A stretch of 11,563 bases of DNA from positions 1 through 11,563 of the forward strand of contig JAEWJV010000590.1 in assembly GCA_023386395.1 (NCBI GenBank). The letters are read 5' to 3'. Below are positions 1 through 7,701 of the stretch, in pieces (positions within the stretch are counted from its first letter, which is position 1; each line of letters opens with the position of its first letter). Origin of the DNA: Bacteroidota bacterium. Lineage in GTDB: Bacteria; Bacteroidota; Bacteroidia; Chitinophagales; Chitinophagaceae. Under the pieces are notes generated by a model. That model had not been told where the DNA came from, made no database searches, and worked only from the letters and a program-made list of their open reading frames with translations. Made by a program: the position numbers and the translations under genes.

Positions 1-102
1 ATTGTGCACTGTTTTGGAAGCTTCCTGCACTGCTGACTGCAGCGCATCCTCAATGCTTTTTTCTGATGAAGCAATTACTTCGATAACTTTTACAATTGGC
101 AT
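1..102 (-). CDS. Dodecin family flavin-binding protein, N-terminal part (runs off the window)
   Basis: The reverse strand from the ATG at 102 reads 34 codons without a stop to the window edge. The protein begins MPIVKVIEVIASSEKSIEDA and continues through QSAVQEASKTVHN. This matches the start of dodecins: a first beta strand of the VxKVIE type, then the helix with the S-x-E/K-S-x-E-D-A and A-x-x-E-A-S-K-T pattern. Dodecins are small proteins of about 65-75 residues that form hollow dodecamers and bind flavins (riboflavin or FMN) in the cytoplasm, acting as flavin buffers. About half the gene is visible, so the flavin-stacking tryptophan that normally lies further on cannot be checked. It lies 116 bp downstream of the histidine kinase on the same strand and could be co-transcribed or have its own promoter. 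Family identity rests on N-terminal pattern recognition only. Confidence 0.8.
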   Translation of the reverse strand, partial: MPIVKVIEVIASSEKSIEDALQSAVQEASKTVHN

Positions 103-218
103 AGAGCAATGTTTTAAGTGAATTAATTCCTTCAAAATAGCAATTACTATACCGTTATCGTTTATTACAGGATGTAATTATTTAACATTATAATTTATAA
201 GAGGAAAGGACGCCCGGT

Positions 219-1712
219 TTACATGTAATTCACTGCAACCGGGTTTACTACCGGCAATACAAACCTGAAAGCTGTGCCTTTTCCCGGTTCGCTCATTACT
301 TCAATTGTAGTTTGATGCAGCTCTAATATTTTCTTTACAATGGCAAGGCCAATGCCTATACCTTTTTTAGGCGAAGCTTCTTTTCCAAGCTGCTTATAAC
401 GTTCAAAAATATAAGCCTGGTCCTCAGGTGCAATGCCAATGCCGGTATCAGCAACCTGTACTTTAATCCCGGCATTTGTTCCTGATAACCGGATGGTGAT
501 ATCACCGCCATCAGGCGTGAACTTAAAAGCATTGTCCAACAAATTTTGAAATACCCTTTCCGTTAATGCAATATCAGCAAATACCCGTGGAAGATTTGAT
601 GGTGCCTGCATGTTTAAATGAATATTTCGTTCGTCAGCTTTTAACTGGTAGCTCATTAAAATATCGGAAGCAAGCTCGCTGATAAAAAATGCTTCTTTTT
701 CAGGTGTTACCAAATTGGCTTCCAGCTTGGCATATTGAAATAGCTGTTCAACAAGCCCTGATAATTTTTTGGAGCTGTCATGTACAACAGACAAATATTT
801 TTCTTTATCATTTTCTGAAAGCACATTTTTTTTCATCATCAATGTTTCCACGTATCCCTGCATGATGGATAGGGGAGTGCGCAGGTCGTGCGATACATTG
901 GCAATTAACTCCTGCCTGAATTTATCGGTGGCGGTTATTTTATCAAAATTATCCACGATCACATCCGCCATTTCATTAAACGTGGTGCTTAACATTCCCA
1001 AATCGCCTGAAGCATTTCCTTCAATGCGGGCAGAATAATCGCCTTCTTTAAAACGCTTTACTACCGAAGTAATTTTAGAAATGCTGCTTGTCATCAGAAA
1101 GAAGATAACTACACCCACTATTAATGCAACCAGCAATGCCGCAAAAAAAATATAAGTGCCAAGCCTGAAGTATAACTGGTTATTGATGGAGTTTAAAATC
1201 TCTTTTTGTTTTTCGCTTGCCAGCACCGCATACACATAACCTGTAAGCTTTCCGTTTTCATATACAGGTGCAGCAGAAAAAATGCTGGGTTCGCCTGGTT
1301 GCTTTGGATTATCGCCCATCGGGCGATGCATGGCATCGGCGGTAAGCCATTGCTTCACAGTATGAATATTTACATGATGCACCTGCACTGTTGTATCGGG
1401 CACAACATAATCGGTGATGTTGCCTGCCGTATCCAATAAATATACTTCCACACTTGGATTGGCAACCATGGTAGAATGTATGATGTCGTGCGTAACAGCA
1501 GTATCCGGTTTGCCGTTTTTAAGTGGCTGTGTAAAACTGGCAAGATGCTGCGCAATATCCCCGTATAATTCCTGGTGTGCAGTGGTAAAATACGATGTGG
1601 AGAAACGGGAGGCTATCAGCACAAACACAACACCCAATACAACAAGCAGTGCTGTGAATACGGCAGTGATCTTCCAGAATAATAAATTGCCTTTTATTTT
1701 TTTTGCAGGCAT
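219..1712 (-). CDS. Two-component sensor histidine kinase (HAMP, HisKA, HATPase_c)
   Basis: A 497-residue inner-membrane sensor kinase that autophosphorylates on histidine and should pass the phosphate to the response regulator encoded just upstream. Visible order: transmembrane helix 1 at about residues 13-35; an extracytoplasmic sensor domain at about 37-180 with a PDC/Cache-like look (strand pattern around VEVYLLDTAG and FSAAPVYENG); transmembrane helix 2 at about 186-208; a HAMP linker at about 208-262. The dimerisation/phosphoacceptor domain follows, with H275 in NVSHDLRTP. The ATPase domain has an N box at about 389-400 (QNLLDNAFKFTP), G1 DTGIGI at 422-427, F box FERY at 436-439 and G2 GIGIGLAI at 451-458, so it appears fully functional. 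The start at 1712 lies 38 bp after the regulator's stop, consistent with one operon. The ligand cannot be told from the sequence, and the sensor domain fold is inferred. Confidence 0.95.
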   Translation of the reverse strand: MPAKKIKGNLLFWKITAVFTALLVVLGVVFVLIASRFSTSYFTTAHQELYGDIAQHLASFTQPLKNGKPDTAVTHDIIHSTMVANPSVEVYLLDTAGNITDYVVPDTTVQVHHVNIHTVKQWLTADAMHRPMGDNPKQPGEPSIFSAAPVYENGKLTGYVYAVLASEKQKEILNSINNQLYFRLGTYIFFAALLVALIVGVVIFFLMTSSISKITSVVKRFKEGDYSARIEGNASGDLGMLSTTFNEMADVIVDNFDKITATDKFRQELIANVSHDLRTPLSIMQGYVETLMMKKNVLSENDKEKYLSVVHDSSKKLSGLVEQLFQYAKLEANLVTPEKEAFFISELASDILMSYQLKADERNIHLNMQAPSNLPRVFADIALTERVFQNLLDNAFKFTPDGGDITIRLSGTNAGIKVQVADTGIGIAPEDQAYIFERYKQLGKEASPKKGIGIGLAIVKKILELHQTTIEVMSEPGKGTAFRFVLPVVNPVAVNYM

Positions 1713-1750
1713 TGTATCATTTTTATAAACTGAGGTAAGCTACAGGCGAC

Positions 1751-2458
1751 TTACAATTCTTCATTAAACCTGTAACCAACGCCCCAGGTAGTTAAAATAT
1801 ATTTTGGATTGGAAACATCTTCTTCAATCTTTCCGCGTAAACGGTTAATGTGGCTATTCACCGTATGTTCATAGCCTTCAAAATCGTAGCCCCAAACAAG
1901 GTTTAATAAACGTTTGCGGCTGTAACTTTTACCGGGGTTGGATGCCAGCAATGCCATCAGTTCAAATTCTCTCGGTGAAAGTTCCACCCTCGTATTGTTG
2001 AGTGTAACTTTTCGTTTGTCCAAATCAATTTCCAGGCCGCCATACATTATAACAGCAGATGCCGGCGCTGCATCCTGCAACGCATCGCTGTCTTCTTTCC
2101 TGCGAAAAATGACTTTCACCCTTGCAATAAATTCCCTTACGCTGAAAGGTTTGGTGAGATAATCGTCAGCGCCTGTTTCAAGACCCATCACTTTATCAAT
2201 TTCTTCCGACTTTGCCGTAAGCATGAGAATAGGTGTAAGCCTGTCGGTTTGCCTTATCTTCCTGCAAATTTCCATGCCGTTAAGGCCGGGCAGCATAATA
2301 TCAAGAATAATTAGATCGAACCGCTCTTCTTTGGAAATTGTCAAACCTTTTTGGCCGTTAGGTTCAGCTATAATCCTGCAGCCCAGGTCGTAAAGATGTA
2401 TAGTGAGCAACTCCACAATGTTAGCGTCATCTTCTATTATCAAAACTTTTTTATCCAT
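1751..2458 (-). CDS. OmpR/PhoB-family response regulator
   Basis: A 235-residue cytoplasmic transcription factor, partner of the kinase that follows it. The receiver domain (about 1-120) has the acidic pair at E9-D10-D11, the phosphoacceptor D53 in LIILDIMLPG, the switch threonine T81 and the lysine K103 in LTKPF. All catalytic residues are present. After a linker, the C-terminal winged-helix DNA-binding domain (about 140-235) shows the family pattern LSPREFELMALL, the recognition-helix region EHTVNSHINRLRGKIE and the closing wing WGVGYRF. I chose the ATG at 2458 (MDKKVLIIEDD), not the in-frame ATG five codons upstream, because receiver domains start directly with the first strand. Regulator-then-kinase order with a 38-bp gap supports a single transcript. 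The target genes are not identifiable here. Confidence 0.95.
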   Translation of the reverse strand: MDKKVLIIEDDANIVELLTIHLYDLGCRIIAEPNGQKGLTISKEERFDLIILDIMLPGLNGMEICRKIRQTDRLTPILMLTAKSEEIDKVMGLETGADDYLTKPFSVREFIARVKVIFRRKEDSDALQDAAPASAVIMYGGLEIDLDKRKVTLNNTRVELSPREFELMALLASNPGKSYSRKRLLNLVWGYDFEGYEHTVNSHINRLRGKIEEDVSNPKYILTTWGVGYRFNEEL

Positions 2459-2792
2459 AAATATTACATGCACAAAGTTGGTGAATAAAATAAAGCAATA
2501 AGCGCCGTGATACTTTTGTTATAAACTATGCACGGGTGATGCGTTTATTGTTCAGGGAAGATCTCTTTCGTACCATGTTCATCTTTGCTTACCCACCGCC
2601 AAGATAGGACGAAGAAAGGATGGATTAGTTAAGGGTTTGATGGCGGCATAATGTACCTGGGCCTTGAAACTATACACCAGGAAAGCCTGCACAAGCACCA
2701 TACATAAAGCCGCCCTGCATACTTGCTTATTATGGGCTGTATAGCTATTTCATTGCCTGAATACAGGCCTTGCGTAACAAAAAAGCTTATAG
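2459..2792. other. Gene-free stretch upstream of the response regulator
   Basis: These 334 bases lie between the 124-residue gene and the response regulator, both on the minus strand, so the region should hold the promoter of the two-component operon. I could not pick out a convincing minus-strand TAnnTTTG element. A 40-codon open frame on the minus strand (2579-2701) has no recognisable protein character. No RNA gene, repeat or strong terminator is visible. Confidence 0.5.
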
Positions 2793-3167
2793 TCACAGCC
2801 ATCTTTTAATAGATGCCGCAGTGTCATGGGGACTTGTATTGAAAATAATTTTTGTACCGGGGGCATTGTAGTGAACAGTATTGATCAATTTTTCAAATAA
2901 AATAAAGTTGGAAGGTGGTACTCTAACACCCGCCCCTACCATAACAGCATCAAATTGTTTGCCTTTAAGTTGTTCTGCAAGGGCAGACAATTCAAGCACA
3001 CCGGTGTCAATAAGGTACATATCCGAATCATATCCTGCTGCTTTCAGATTTTCCCTTTCTGTTTTAAGCCCGGCTAATACTTTTTCAGCAGTCAAGCCTG
3101 GTAAAAATCCTGGTTGTGAGAAGTCGATCGTATGTGGGTTCAAACCCACGATTAAGATTTGGTACAT
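2793..3167 (-). CDS. Conserved hypothetical protein, small Rossmann-like
   Basis: A 124-residue soluble protein with no signal peptide or membrane segment. It begins MYQILIVGLNPHTIDFSQPG, continues with a helix-rich middle, then a strand FDAVMVGAGVRVPP and a closing NTSPHDTAASIKRWL. The alternation of hydrophobic strands (ILIVGL, DMYLID, DAVMVGAG, KIIFN) with helices suggests a small alpha/beta fold of the Rossmann or flavodoxin kind. Proteins of this pattern are known as uncharacterised conserved proteins in Bacteroidota and Proteobacteria, and I assign no function. The open frame extends upstream to 3257, but the extra 30 residues are low in structure and run into the neighbouring cupin remnant, so I use the ATG at 3167. 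The remnant upstream suggests the two once shared a transcript. Confidence 0.75.
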   Translation of the reverse strand: MYQILIVGLNPHTIDFSQPGFLPGLTAEKVLAGLKTERENLKAAGYDSDMYLIDTGVLELSALAEQLKGKQFDAVMVGAGVRVPPSNFILFEKLINTVHYNAPGTKIIFNTSPHDTAASIKRWL

Positions 3168-3244
3168 GTTGTATTTTTTTGTTTTAATGAGTGATGTATT
3201 TGGGACAAATTTTCTTTCAGGCATTTTTTTCCTGTTCTCCAGGC

Positions 3245-3370
3245 TTAAACGCTGCATACGGTTGTGACGGGCACTGTAAATTCAAACATGGCTGCAGCGA
3301 CATTGGTATCAGATGCTTCCAGCAGAAAGTCAATGTTAACCTGGCCGGATTTGATTGTTTCTTTTTTCAT
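3245..3370 (-). pseudogene. Truncated cupin-domain protein gene (N-terminal remnant)
   Basis: The minus strand from the ATG at 3370 encodes 41 residues, starting MKKETIKSGQVNIDFLLEAS and ending TVPVTTVCSV before a TAA at 3245-3247. The pattern K-S-G-x-V-x-I-x-F-L-L-E-A-S-D-T followed by a strand MFEFTVP matches the start of single-domain cupins of Bacteroidota, which normally run about 140-150 residues. Their metal-binding histidine motif (H-x-H-x(3,4)-E) should come soon after this point and is absent here. The downstream bases lead straight into the 124-residue gene. I infer an internal or 3' deletion that removed the cupin barrel. A genuine short peptide is possible but less likely. Confidence 0.55.
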
Positions 3371-3805
3371 AGTATCTTTTTATGAAGCAAACATATTGAG
3401 CCAAACCAACAAAGTTCTTGATTTGAGATAAGAAACTACTTTCAGGAAATTTTTTCCGTGCGGCTTAATGTAGCAAAACAAAAGTTGATATGATGTATTG
3501 CTAAGCCCGCATTTTGTTAAAGTGCTTTATTGTACGCCATTATTTAATTTTTGTTTCTTCAAATCTTTTTGCTGCTAAATAAGTGACTATATGCAGGCAA
3601 CACCGGGCTTGCTGCTATGCTGGCTGAACTGCAAATTCTCATCTTTAGTAATGCTATCAGCTACAGTCCGGGCAGGACTTTCATTGTTCGGTTTTAGTGC
3701 ATATCTTCATCAATAGTTTTTGAATTGGGCTATCGTTTTGTGGGCTGAACGATATAAAATTCCAGCACAGCAAGCCCTAACGTAAGCTGCAATAATTCTA
3801 TCGCA
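3371..3805. other. Strand-switch intergenic region between divergent gene blocks
   Basis: These 435 bases separate the minus-strand block (1-3370) from the plus-strand block (3806 onward). No coding frame is supported. The distal half is occupied by a large inverted repeat (described separately) and an inner hairpin with arms AGTCC and GGACT in the 3660-3685 area. The sequence between the repeat and the hydrolase start (3778-3805) contains TAACGTAAGCTGCA, whose last ten bases recur inverted after the hydrolase gene. Promoters for both divergent directions must lie here, but I see no clean TAnnTTTG element. Confidence 0.6.
3605..3777. repeat. Large bulged inverted repeat, possible cassette-boundary element
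   Basis: The left arm is GGGCTTGCTG (3605-3614), then CTA, then TGCTGG (3618-3623). The right arm is CCAGCA (3762-3767) directly joined to CAGCAAGCCC (3768-3777). The two arms pair perfectly over 16 bases apart from the three-base bulge CTA in the left arm. The intervening 138 bases contain a smaller hairpin (AGTCC, loop GGGCA, GGACT). Long arms, an extrahelical bulge and a structured centre resemble folded recombination sites such as integron attC. They are also compatible with a repeat of the REP/BIME kind or an RNA structure. Confidence 0.6.
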
Positions 3806-5310
3806 ATGATTAAAATTTTTACTTTTTATCTCTTATTAATTTCAGTTTTATGTTCTGCTCAAACAGATACATCAAAACAAACTAATCAAGAAATAATTTT
3901 TCATGAATTCAAAATGAAAGCTCATACAGGCGATAGCATTGCATATAGTCTGTCTCAAGTCAATGTGCCGGAGAATAGGCTTTCGATAAATTCCAATACC
4001 ATTCAATTATCAATACTTAAACTAAAAGCGAAATCAAAAACACCGTCTTTCCCGGTTTTATTTCTTGCCGGTGGACCTGGCCAATCGGGAATTAATTATA
4101 TCAGGGAAGAGTATTTTCAAAAACTGATTTTTCAACTGCAGGAAGACCATGATATTATTTTACTTGACCAGCGTGGTTCTGGCAGGTCTTTGCCATCGTT
4201 GGTTTATAAAGTACCTGCTTCTGATAAAAAGAATATATTTCTATCCCAGGAAAATATTATTCAGGTAGCAAATCAGATTTCCCGTGCCGGGGCAGATACT
4301 TTTAAACAAAGAGGTATTGACATTAGAGGATACAATACCATTCAGAATGCAGATGATATAAATGATATACGAATTGCGTTAGGTGCAGCGAAAATCAATT
4401 TACTTGCTATAAGTTACGGAACGCATCTTGCTTTAGCGGCTGCAAGAAAATACCCTGACTTTATTGATGATATGGTGTTGATTGGTGTTTCAGGATTAAA
4501 CGATATGCATCATTTGCCTTTTACGTATGACAGGCAACTTCAAAAGATTTCTGATTTAGCTGCACAAGATACTGCTATCAACAAACAGGTGCCTGATATG
4601 ATAGCGTTATTAAAGAAAGTATTAACTAAGCTTAAGAAAAAGCCGATTTTTATACAAGTAAAAGATAAAAAGAGCAATCAGATGATTGATATACCTGTTG
4701 GCAAATTCGGGCTTCAAATGATTCTCAGGCTTGATGCAGGTGATTCTTATGACTTCGTTTATTTCCCCGCTCTGTTGTATGGTATAGAAAAAGGCAATTA
4801 TGATTTGTTAAAGGAGTATGTTGAAAAGCGGTATAATCAGTTTAACGGTGAATATACTTCAGCCATTGGTATAATGCGTACAGCCTCCGGAGCAACCAAA
4901 GAAAGGTATGCAGAAATAGAACAACAAGGTAAAACAGCTTTGTTGGGAAATGCAATGAACACACCTGACATTTATTCAAAAAATTATTTTGGAGATATAG
5001 ATTTGGGAGATGATTTTAGAAAATCTTTTGCAAGCAACATAAGAACATTATTTATCAGTGGTACGATGGACAGTAATACACCGCCTGCAAATGCAGAAAA
5101 AGTAAAAAAGCTATTCACAAATGGCTTTCATATTCTTGTTCAATACGCCGGGCATGAAGATATGTTGCCTGATGAGGGTGTTCAAAAGGAGATTGTAAAC
5201 TTTTATGAAAAGAATCAAATCGACTTAACTAACGTTTCACTTCCAATACCAAAATTTGAACCACCTCTTAATAAATAGACTTGCATTTGATGATTATAAC
5301 TGCAGCTTAC
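3782..5310. repeat. 10-bp inverted repeat bracketing the S33 hydrolase gene
   Basis: GTAAGCTGCA at 3782-3791 lies 14 bases before the hydrolase start, and its exact reverse complement TGCAGCTTAC lies at 5301-5310, 22 bases after the stop. The gene is therefore bracketed by a perfect 10-base inverted pair. The right copy is followed by AGGCGGTTTGGC, which looks like the beginning of another arm, but no matching closing arm is present before the next gene. Confidence 0.55.
3806..5278 (+). CDS. Secreted S33-type alpha/beta hydrolase (prolyl/tripeptidyl aminopeptidase-like)
   Basis: A 490-residue serine hydrolase. An N-terminal signal peptide (about residues 1-18, hydrophobic core FYLLLISVLC, cleavage likely after CSA) sends it to the periplasm or outside. 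The mature part shows the S33 layout: the oxyanion-hole segment FLAGGPGQSG at 87-96, DQRGSGRS at 121-128, the nucleophile elbow AISYGT with S203, an inserted helical cap at about 225-400, then ISGTMDSNTPP with D422 and YAGHEDM with H450. The S203-D422-H450 triad is complete. The C-terminal part resembles the TAP-like domain of secreted tripeptidyl aminopeptidases. Known members remove N-terminal proline or tripeptides, and some act on small esters, so the exact substrate is not deducible. It is the first gene on the plus-strand side and is bracketed by a 10-bp inverted repeat, suggesting a self-contained unit. Confidence 0.88.
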   Translation: MIKIFTFYLLLISVLCSAQTDTSKQTNQEIIFHEFKMKAHTGDSIAYSLSQVNVPENRLSINSNTIQLSILKLKAKSKTPSFPVLFLAGGPGQSGINYIREEYFQKLIFQLQEDHDIILLDQRGSGRSLPSLVYKVPASDKKNIFLSQENIIQVANQISRAGADTFKQRGIDIRGYNTIQNADDINDIRIALGAAKINLLAISYGTHLALAAARKYPDFIDDMVLIGVSGLNDMHHLPFTYDRQLQKISDLAAQDTAINKQVPDMIALLKKVLTKLKKKPIFIQVKDKKSNQMIDIPVGKFGLQMILRLDAGDSYDFVYFPALLYGIEKGNYDLLKEYVEKRYNQFNGEYTSAIGIMRTASGATKERYAEIEQQGKTALLGNAMNTPDIYSKNYFGDIDLGDDFRKSFASNIRTLFISGTMDSNTPPANAEKVKKLFTNGFHILVQYAGHEDMLPDEGVQKEIVNFYEKNQIDLTNVSLPIPKFEPPLNK

Positions 5311-5373
5311 AGGCGGTTTGGCAATATGGCGGGGCGACGAATATATTTTCAACTTTTAGTAACCAAACCTCAA

Positions 5374-5922
5374 ATGAAATCATTCTTGACAATTTTAGCT
5401 GTCGCTTATATGACAATTACATTTGGACAGACTTCCAATTTGGTTGATACAAAAAGAAGCCACAAGGGTTTCTCTGTAATCTTCATTGACTCTTTAAAGA
5501 TATTAGAAGTTATAGGAACTTACGTCACATCGAACCACACGGCTGGATACAGGCTGATTCTTGACAGCAACCAAACTTTCCAAACGATAGGGTTTGACTG
5601 TATAAGCAAGTCAACAGTAGACAGCGGTCAATGGAGTTTATTAAATAGAAAGACACTTTTGCTTAAGTCGGATAAGATTGTAAAAGCTTATGACTTTTTT
5701 AAACTTGAGAGTTATTATTTTATTATTCCACAATTAAGCAGACAAAAGTTTATAAAAGATTATATGTCTACGAAGGCTGAATTTCAAAATGCCAAGCCTT
5801 TCATCGTTGATGGAAAAATATACAGTGTTGACCTTATGATTGCCATCTGTCTTACCCAAAAATACTTTGCAAAAGAATTTAAGGACTTATCATCTGGTGC
5901 AAATATGCCGCTTAGCTTTTGA
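5374..5922 (+). CDS. Secreted hypothetical protein
   Basis: A 182-residue protein with a signal peptide (MKSFLTILAVAYMTITFGQT, cleavage probably around residue 18). The remainder has alternating polar and hydrophobic strands, with segments such as AGYRLILDSNQTF, SGQWSLLNRKTLLLKSD and DFFKLESYYFIIPQ. That pattern recalls small secreted Bacteroidota proteins with a beta-sandwich or lipocalin-like repeat of strand-turn-strand units. I do not recognise a family. The frame stays open up to an ATG at 5281, but that upstream part is basic and reads through the repeat-like arm after the hydrolase gene. The ATG at 5374 gives a proper signal peptide and is preferred. The stop codon overlaps the first base of the next repeat element. 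Function unknown. Confidence 0.7.
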   Translation: MKSFLTILAVAYMTITFGQTSNLVDTKRSHKGFSVIFIDSLKILEVIGTYVTSNHTAGYRLILDSNQTFQTIGFDCISKSTVDSGQWSLLNRKTLLLKSDKIVKAYDFFKLESYYFIIPQLSRQKFIKDYMSTKAEFQNAKPFIVDGKIYSVDLMIAICLTQKYFAKEFKDLSSGANMPLSF

Positions 5923-6017
5923 GCGCAGCGTGTTTGCGCCTTGCAACTTAAAATAGTAAAACTGCACAAAAAATTAGTATTATATAACATACATTAGCGA
6001 GTTAGCAGCAAGGCAAA
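5922..6017. repeat. Inverted-repeat boundary element, copy A
   Basis: GCCTTGC-AAC (5938-5947) pairs with GTT-AGCA-GCAAGGC (6001-6014) over ten bases with a four-base bulge AGCA in the right arm. The left flank (5922-5969) matches 10471-10518 at 39 of 48 positions. The right end TTAGCAGCAAGGCAAA (6002-6017) matches 10629-10644 at 14 of 16. The two loci therefore carry the same element with conserved ends and a centre of different length (96 against 174 bases overall). The element starts at the last base of the preceding gene's stop codon. Confidence 0.6.
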
Positions 6018-6067
6018 CCAACCGCTCAACCAACAGGCACGACAAAAATGATAGTGACAAACTTTAA

Positions 6068-6914
6068 ATGAAAAAAATACCCGTAAGACATATAAAAGAT
6101 TCTTTTGAAGACCGCTTTAGCATAAGAGCTATTGAGCCTTTGGTGGCGGAAGGAGATTTGATTCATGAACTTCACCGGCACAACTTTTACTTTGTTTTAT
6201 TTATTAAAAATGGCACAGGCGAACACGAAATAGATTTTATTAAGTATGAAGTGGACAACTACTCAGTTTTTTTTATCCGGCCAGGGCAAGCATCAATTAA
6301 AACTTGAAAAAGGTACTACCGGGTTTCTGCTCCAATTTACTTCCGGTTTTTATGCTCCCCGTGAAAACCCGGCCGGCGTGGTGTTACGGAAGGCCAGTAA
6401 TAAAAACCATTGCCATGTGACCACAGAACGATTTGAAAAAATTGGTTTGCAATTGCAGGTTATCTTACGGGAGTTTATACAAAAGCAAGACCGGTACAAA
6501 GAAGTTATTAAAGCCAGTTTAGACATTCTTTTCATTGAATTAGTGCGCGAAAGCCCCCACCCAAACGAGGTTCCTAACGAAACCAAACTTTATGCCCAGG
6601 AGCGTTTGGAAGAATTGCAGTATTTATTGGAAAAAAATATTCATACCAAAAAGCAGGTAAGTGAGTATGCAGCAATGTTGAATATGACGCCGTATCAACT
6701 GAATGCTATTACAAAATCATTATTGCAAAAAACGGTTTTGGAGCTTATAAGCGACCATATTATTTTAGAGGCTAAGAGACTACTTATTGCTACTGCCAAT
6801 CAGGTAAATCAGGTTGCCGATATGCTGGGTTATGAAGACCCTTCTTATTTTATACGCTATTTCAAAAAACAAACAGGAATAACTCCCGAGGCTTTTCGCC
6901 AAAATTTTAAATAA
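6068..6914 (+). pseudogene. AraC-family transcriptional regulator, frameshifted
   Basis: Two overlapping frames make up one AraC protein. The first, from the ATG at 6068, gives 79 residues of the cupin-like sensor domain (HRHNFYFVLFIKNGTGEHEI, then FFIRPGQ) and stops at 6305-6307. The second frame continues the same domain (HQLKLEKGTTGFLLQFTSGF) and runs to a TAA at 6912-6914. It ends with the classic AraC double helix-turn-helix, including QVADMLGYEDPSYFIRYFKK and GITPEAFR. Joined at about 6289-6291 the protein is about 281 residues, the usual length. The break lies in CAAGCATCAA. Loss of a CA dinucleotide (originally GCA CAT CAA) or one extra G would explain it. It may be a real mutation or a sequencing indel. 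The operator pair that starts one base after its stop suggests it controls the genes downstream. Confidence 0.85.
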
Positions 6915-6971
6915 GTCCTGTTCAACCTCAAGTCTGTCCTATAAGGCAGGCTATCCACGTAGATATTTTTG
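6915..6971 (+). promoter_or_regulatory. Predicted AraC operator (two direct repeats) and -7 promoter element for the outer-membrane gene
   Basis: GTCCTGTT at 6915-6922 and GTCCTATA at 6936-6943 are direct repeats 21 bases apart, that is two helical turns, as expected for the two helix-turn-helix motifs or two monomers of an AraC protein. TATTTTTG at 6964-6971 fits the Bacteroidota -7 consensus TAnnTTTG and begins 28 bases after the start of the second box. The same arrangement with identical spacing occurs before the dehydrogenase gene at 7702-7758. Binding by the adjacent AraC protein is inferred. Confidence 0.65.
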
Positions 6972-7009
6972 TGGTATTAATTTTTAAATCACTTCACAAA
7001 AATATTTAC

Positions 7010-7675
7010 ATGAAAAAGATTTATTCCTTATCACTTTTAATCGCTGTAGTATTCAGTACACAAAATTTGCGTGCCCAGGATGCAACGTTCAGTTTCAGGC
7101 CTAAAACAGTTTCTGCAGAAGAATTGGTTGGCGATAAACGACAATTTGTACAGCTTCTGGTAAACAAGGTTTTTGCGGAAAGGAAAAAAATTGGCTTGCT
7201 CTCGGTTTCGTCTTACGCTGCCGGTTACGAAGGCAAGTCTGTTGAGAATGAATTTCAAAACACAACACTTATTTATCATCACTTATTCAAGGGAATCAGT
7301 ATCAATTCCGGCGCAAGTTTTACTTCTGCAGAGGGCTTGAAAAATTTTGTGGGCCTGCAGTATATGTATCAGAGCAAAACGCTTTCGTTGATGTTTATGT
7401 CAAGTTATTATTTTACCAATAGCCATAAAATTTCCAATTTTCTCCTCATAGAATATACACCTGTGATAAATGAGAACTGGTTTATTTATTCACGCTTACA
7501 GTTACATTACAACCATGATTTGGAAAAAGGAAATCATTTTCGAAGCTATGCGTATAGCCGTTTGGGCTTAACCTGCAAATATTTCAGTTTTGGACTTGCA
7601 CACAATTATGACTGCTATAGTGCAAATAAGAATACAAAAAACAACTATGGCCCATTTGTAAAACTGACTTTATAA
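7010..7675 (+). CDS. Outer-membrane beta-barrel protein, uncharacterised
   Basis: A 221-residue exported protein. The signal peptide (about 1-23) ends in LRAQD, cleaved after LRA. The mature part is rich in alternating aromatic and small residues typical of barrel strands (GLQYMYQSKTLSLMFMSSYYF, split by short turns; NWFIYSRLQLHYNHDLE; YAYSRLGLTCKYFSFGLAHNY) and ends KLTL. Strand count is roughly eight. I chose the ATG at 7010 because it gives a canonical signal peptide. The frame is open from a GTG at 6971, but that codon lies inside the predicted -7 element, so it cannot be in the transcript start region. The gene follows the AraC regulator and has its own predicted operator. It might be a porin-like or lipid-handling partner of the dehydrogenase and flavoprotein downstream, which is an inference from position only. 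Confidence 0.72.
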   Translation: MKKIYSLSLLIAVVFSTQNLRAQDATFSFRPKTVSAEELVGDKRQFVQLLVNKVFAERKKIGLLSVSSYAAGYEGKSVENEFQNTTLIYHHLFKGISINSGASFTSAEGLKNFVGLQYMYQSKTLSLMFMSSYYFTNSHKISNFLLIEYTPVINENWFIYSRLQLHYNHDLEKGNHFRSYAYSRLGLTCKYFSFGLAHNYDCYSANKNTKNNYGPFVKLTL

Positions 7676-7701
7676 ACAGCATACACAAAAACTAAAAAAC
7701 A

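Noticed and set aside
165..177. TTACA-GGA-TGTAA hairpin between the kinase and dodecin genes
   Set aside because: Only five AT-rich base pairs and no following U-run in the minus direction; too weak to call a terminator.
769..1728. Plus-strand open frames opposite the histidine kinase
   Set aside because: Their translations are cysteine- and serine-rich antisense products of a well-supported kinase gene; shadows.
2511..2518. TACTTTTG on the plus strand, matching TAnnTTTG
   Set aside because: Nothing on the plus strand downstream for over a kilobase and no TTG at the right distance upstream; chance match.
2579..2701. 40-codon minus-strand open frame (starts MVLVQAFLVYSF)
   Set aside because: Short, no recognisable domain, no supporting neighbour spacing; mentioned only as content of the gap.
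3168..3257. Upstream extension of the 124-residue gene to an ATG at 3257
   Set aside because: The extra 30 residues overlap the cupin remnant and lack structure; MYQILIVG is a natural N-terminus.
5281..5373. Longer start for the 182-residue secreted protein at 5281
   Set aside because: It would translate the repeat arm and bury the clear signal peptide that starts at 5374.
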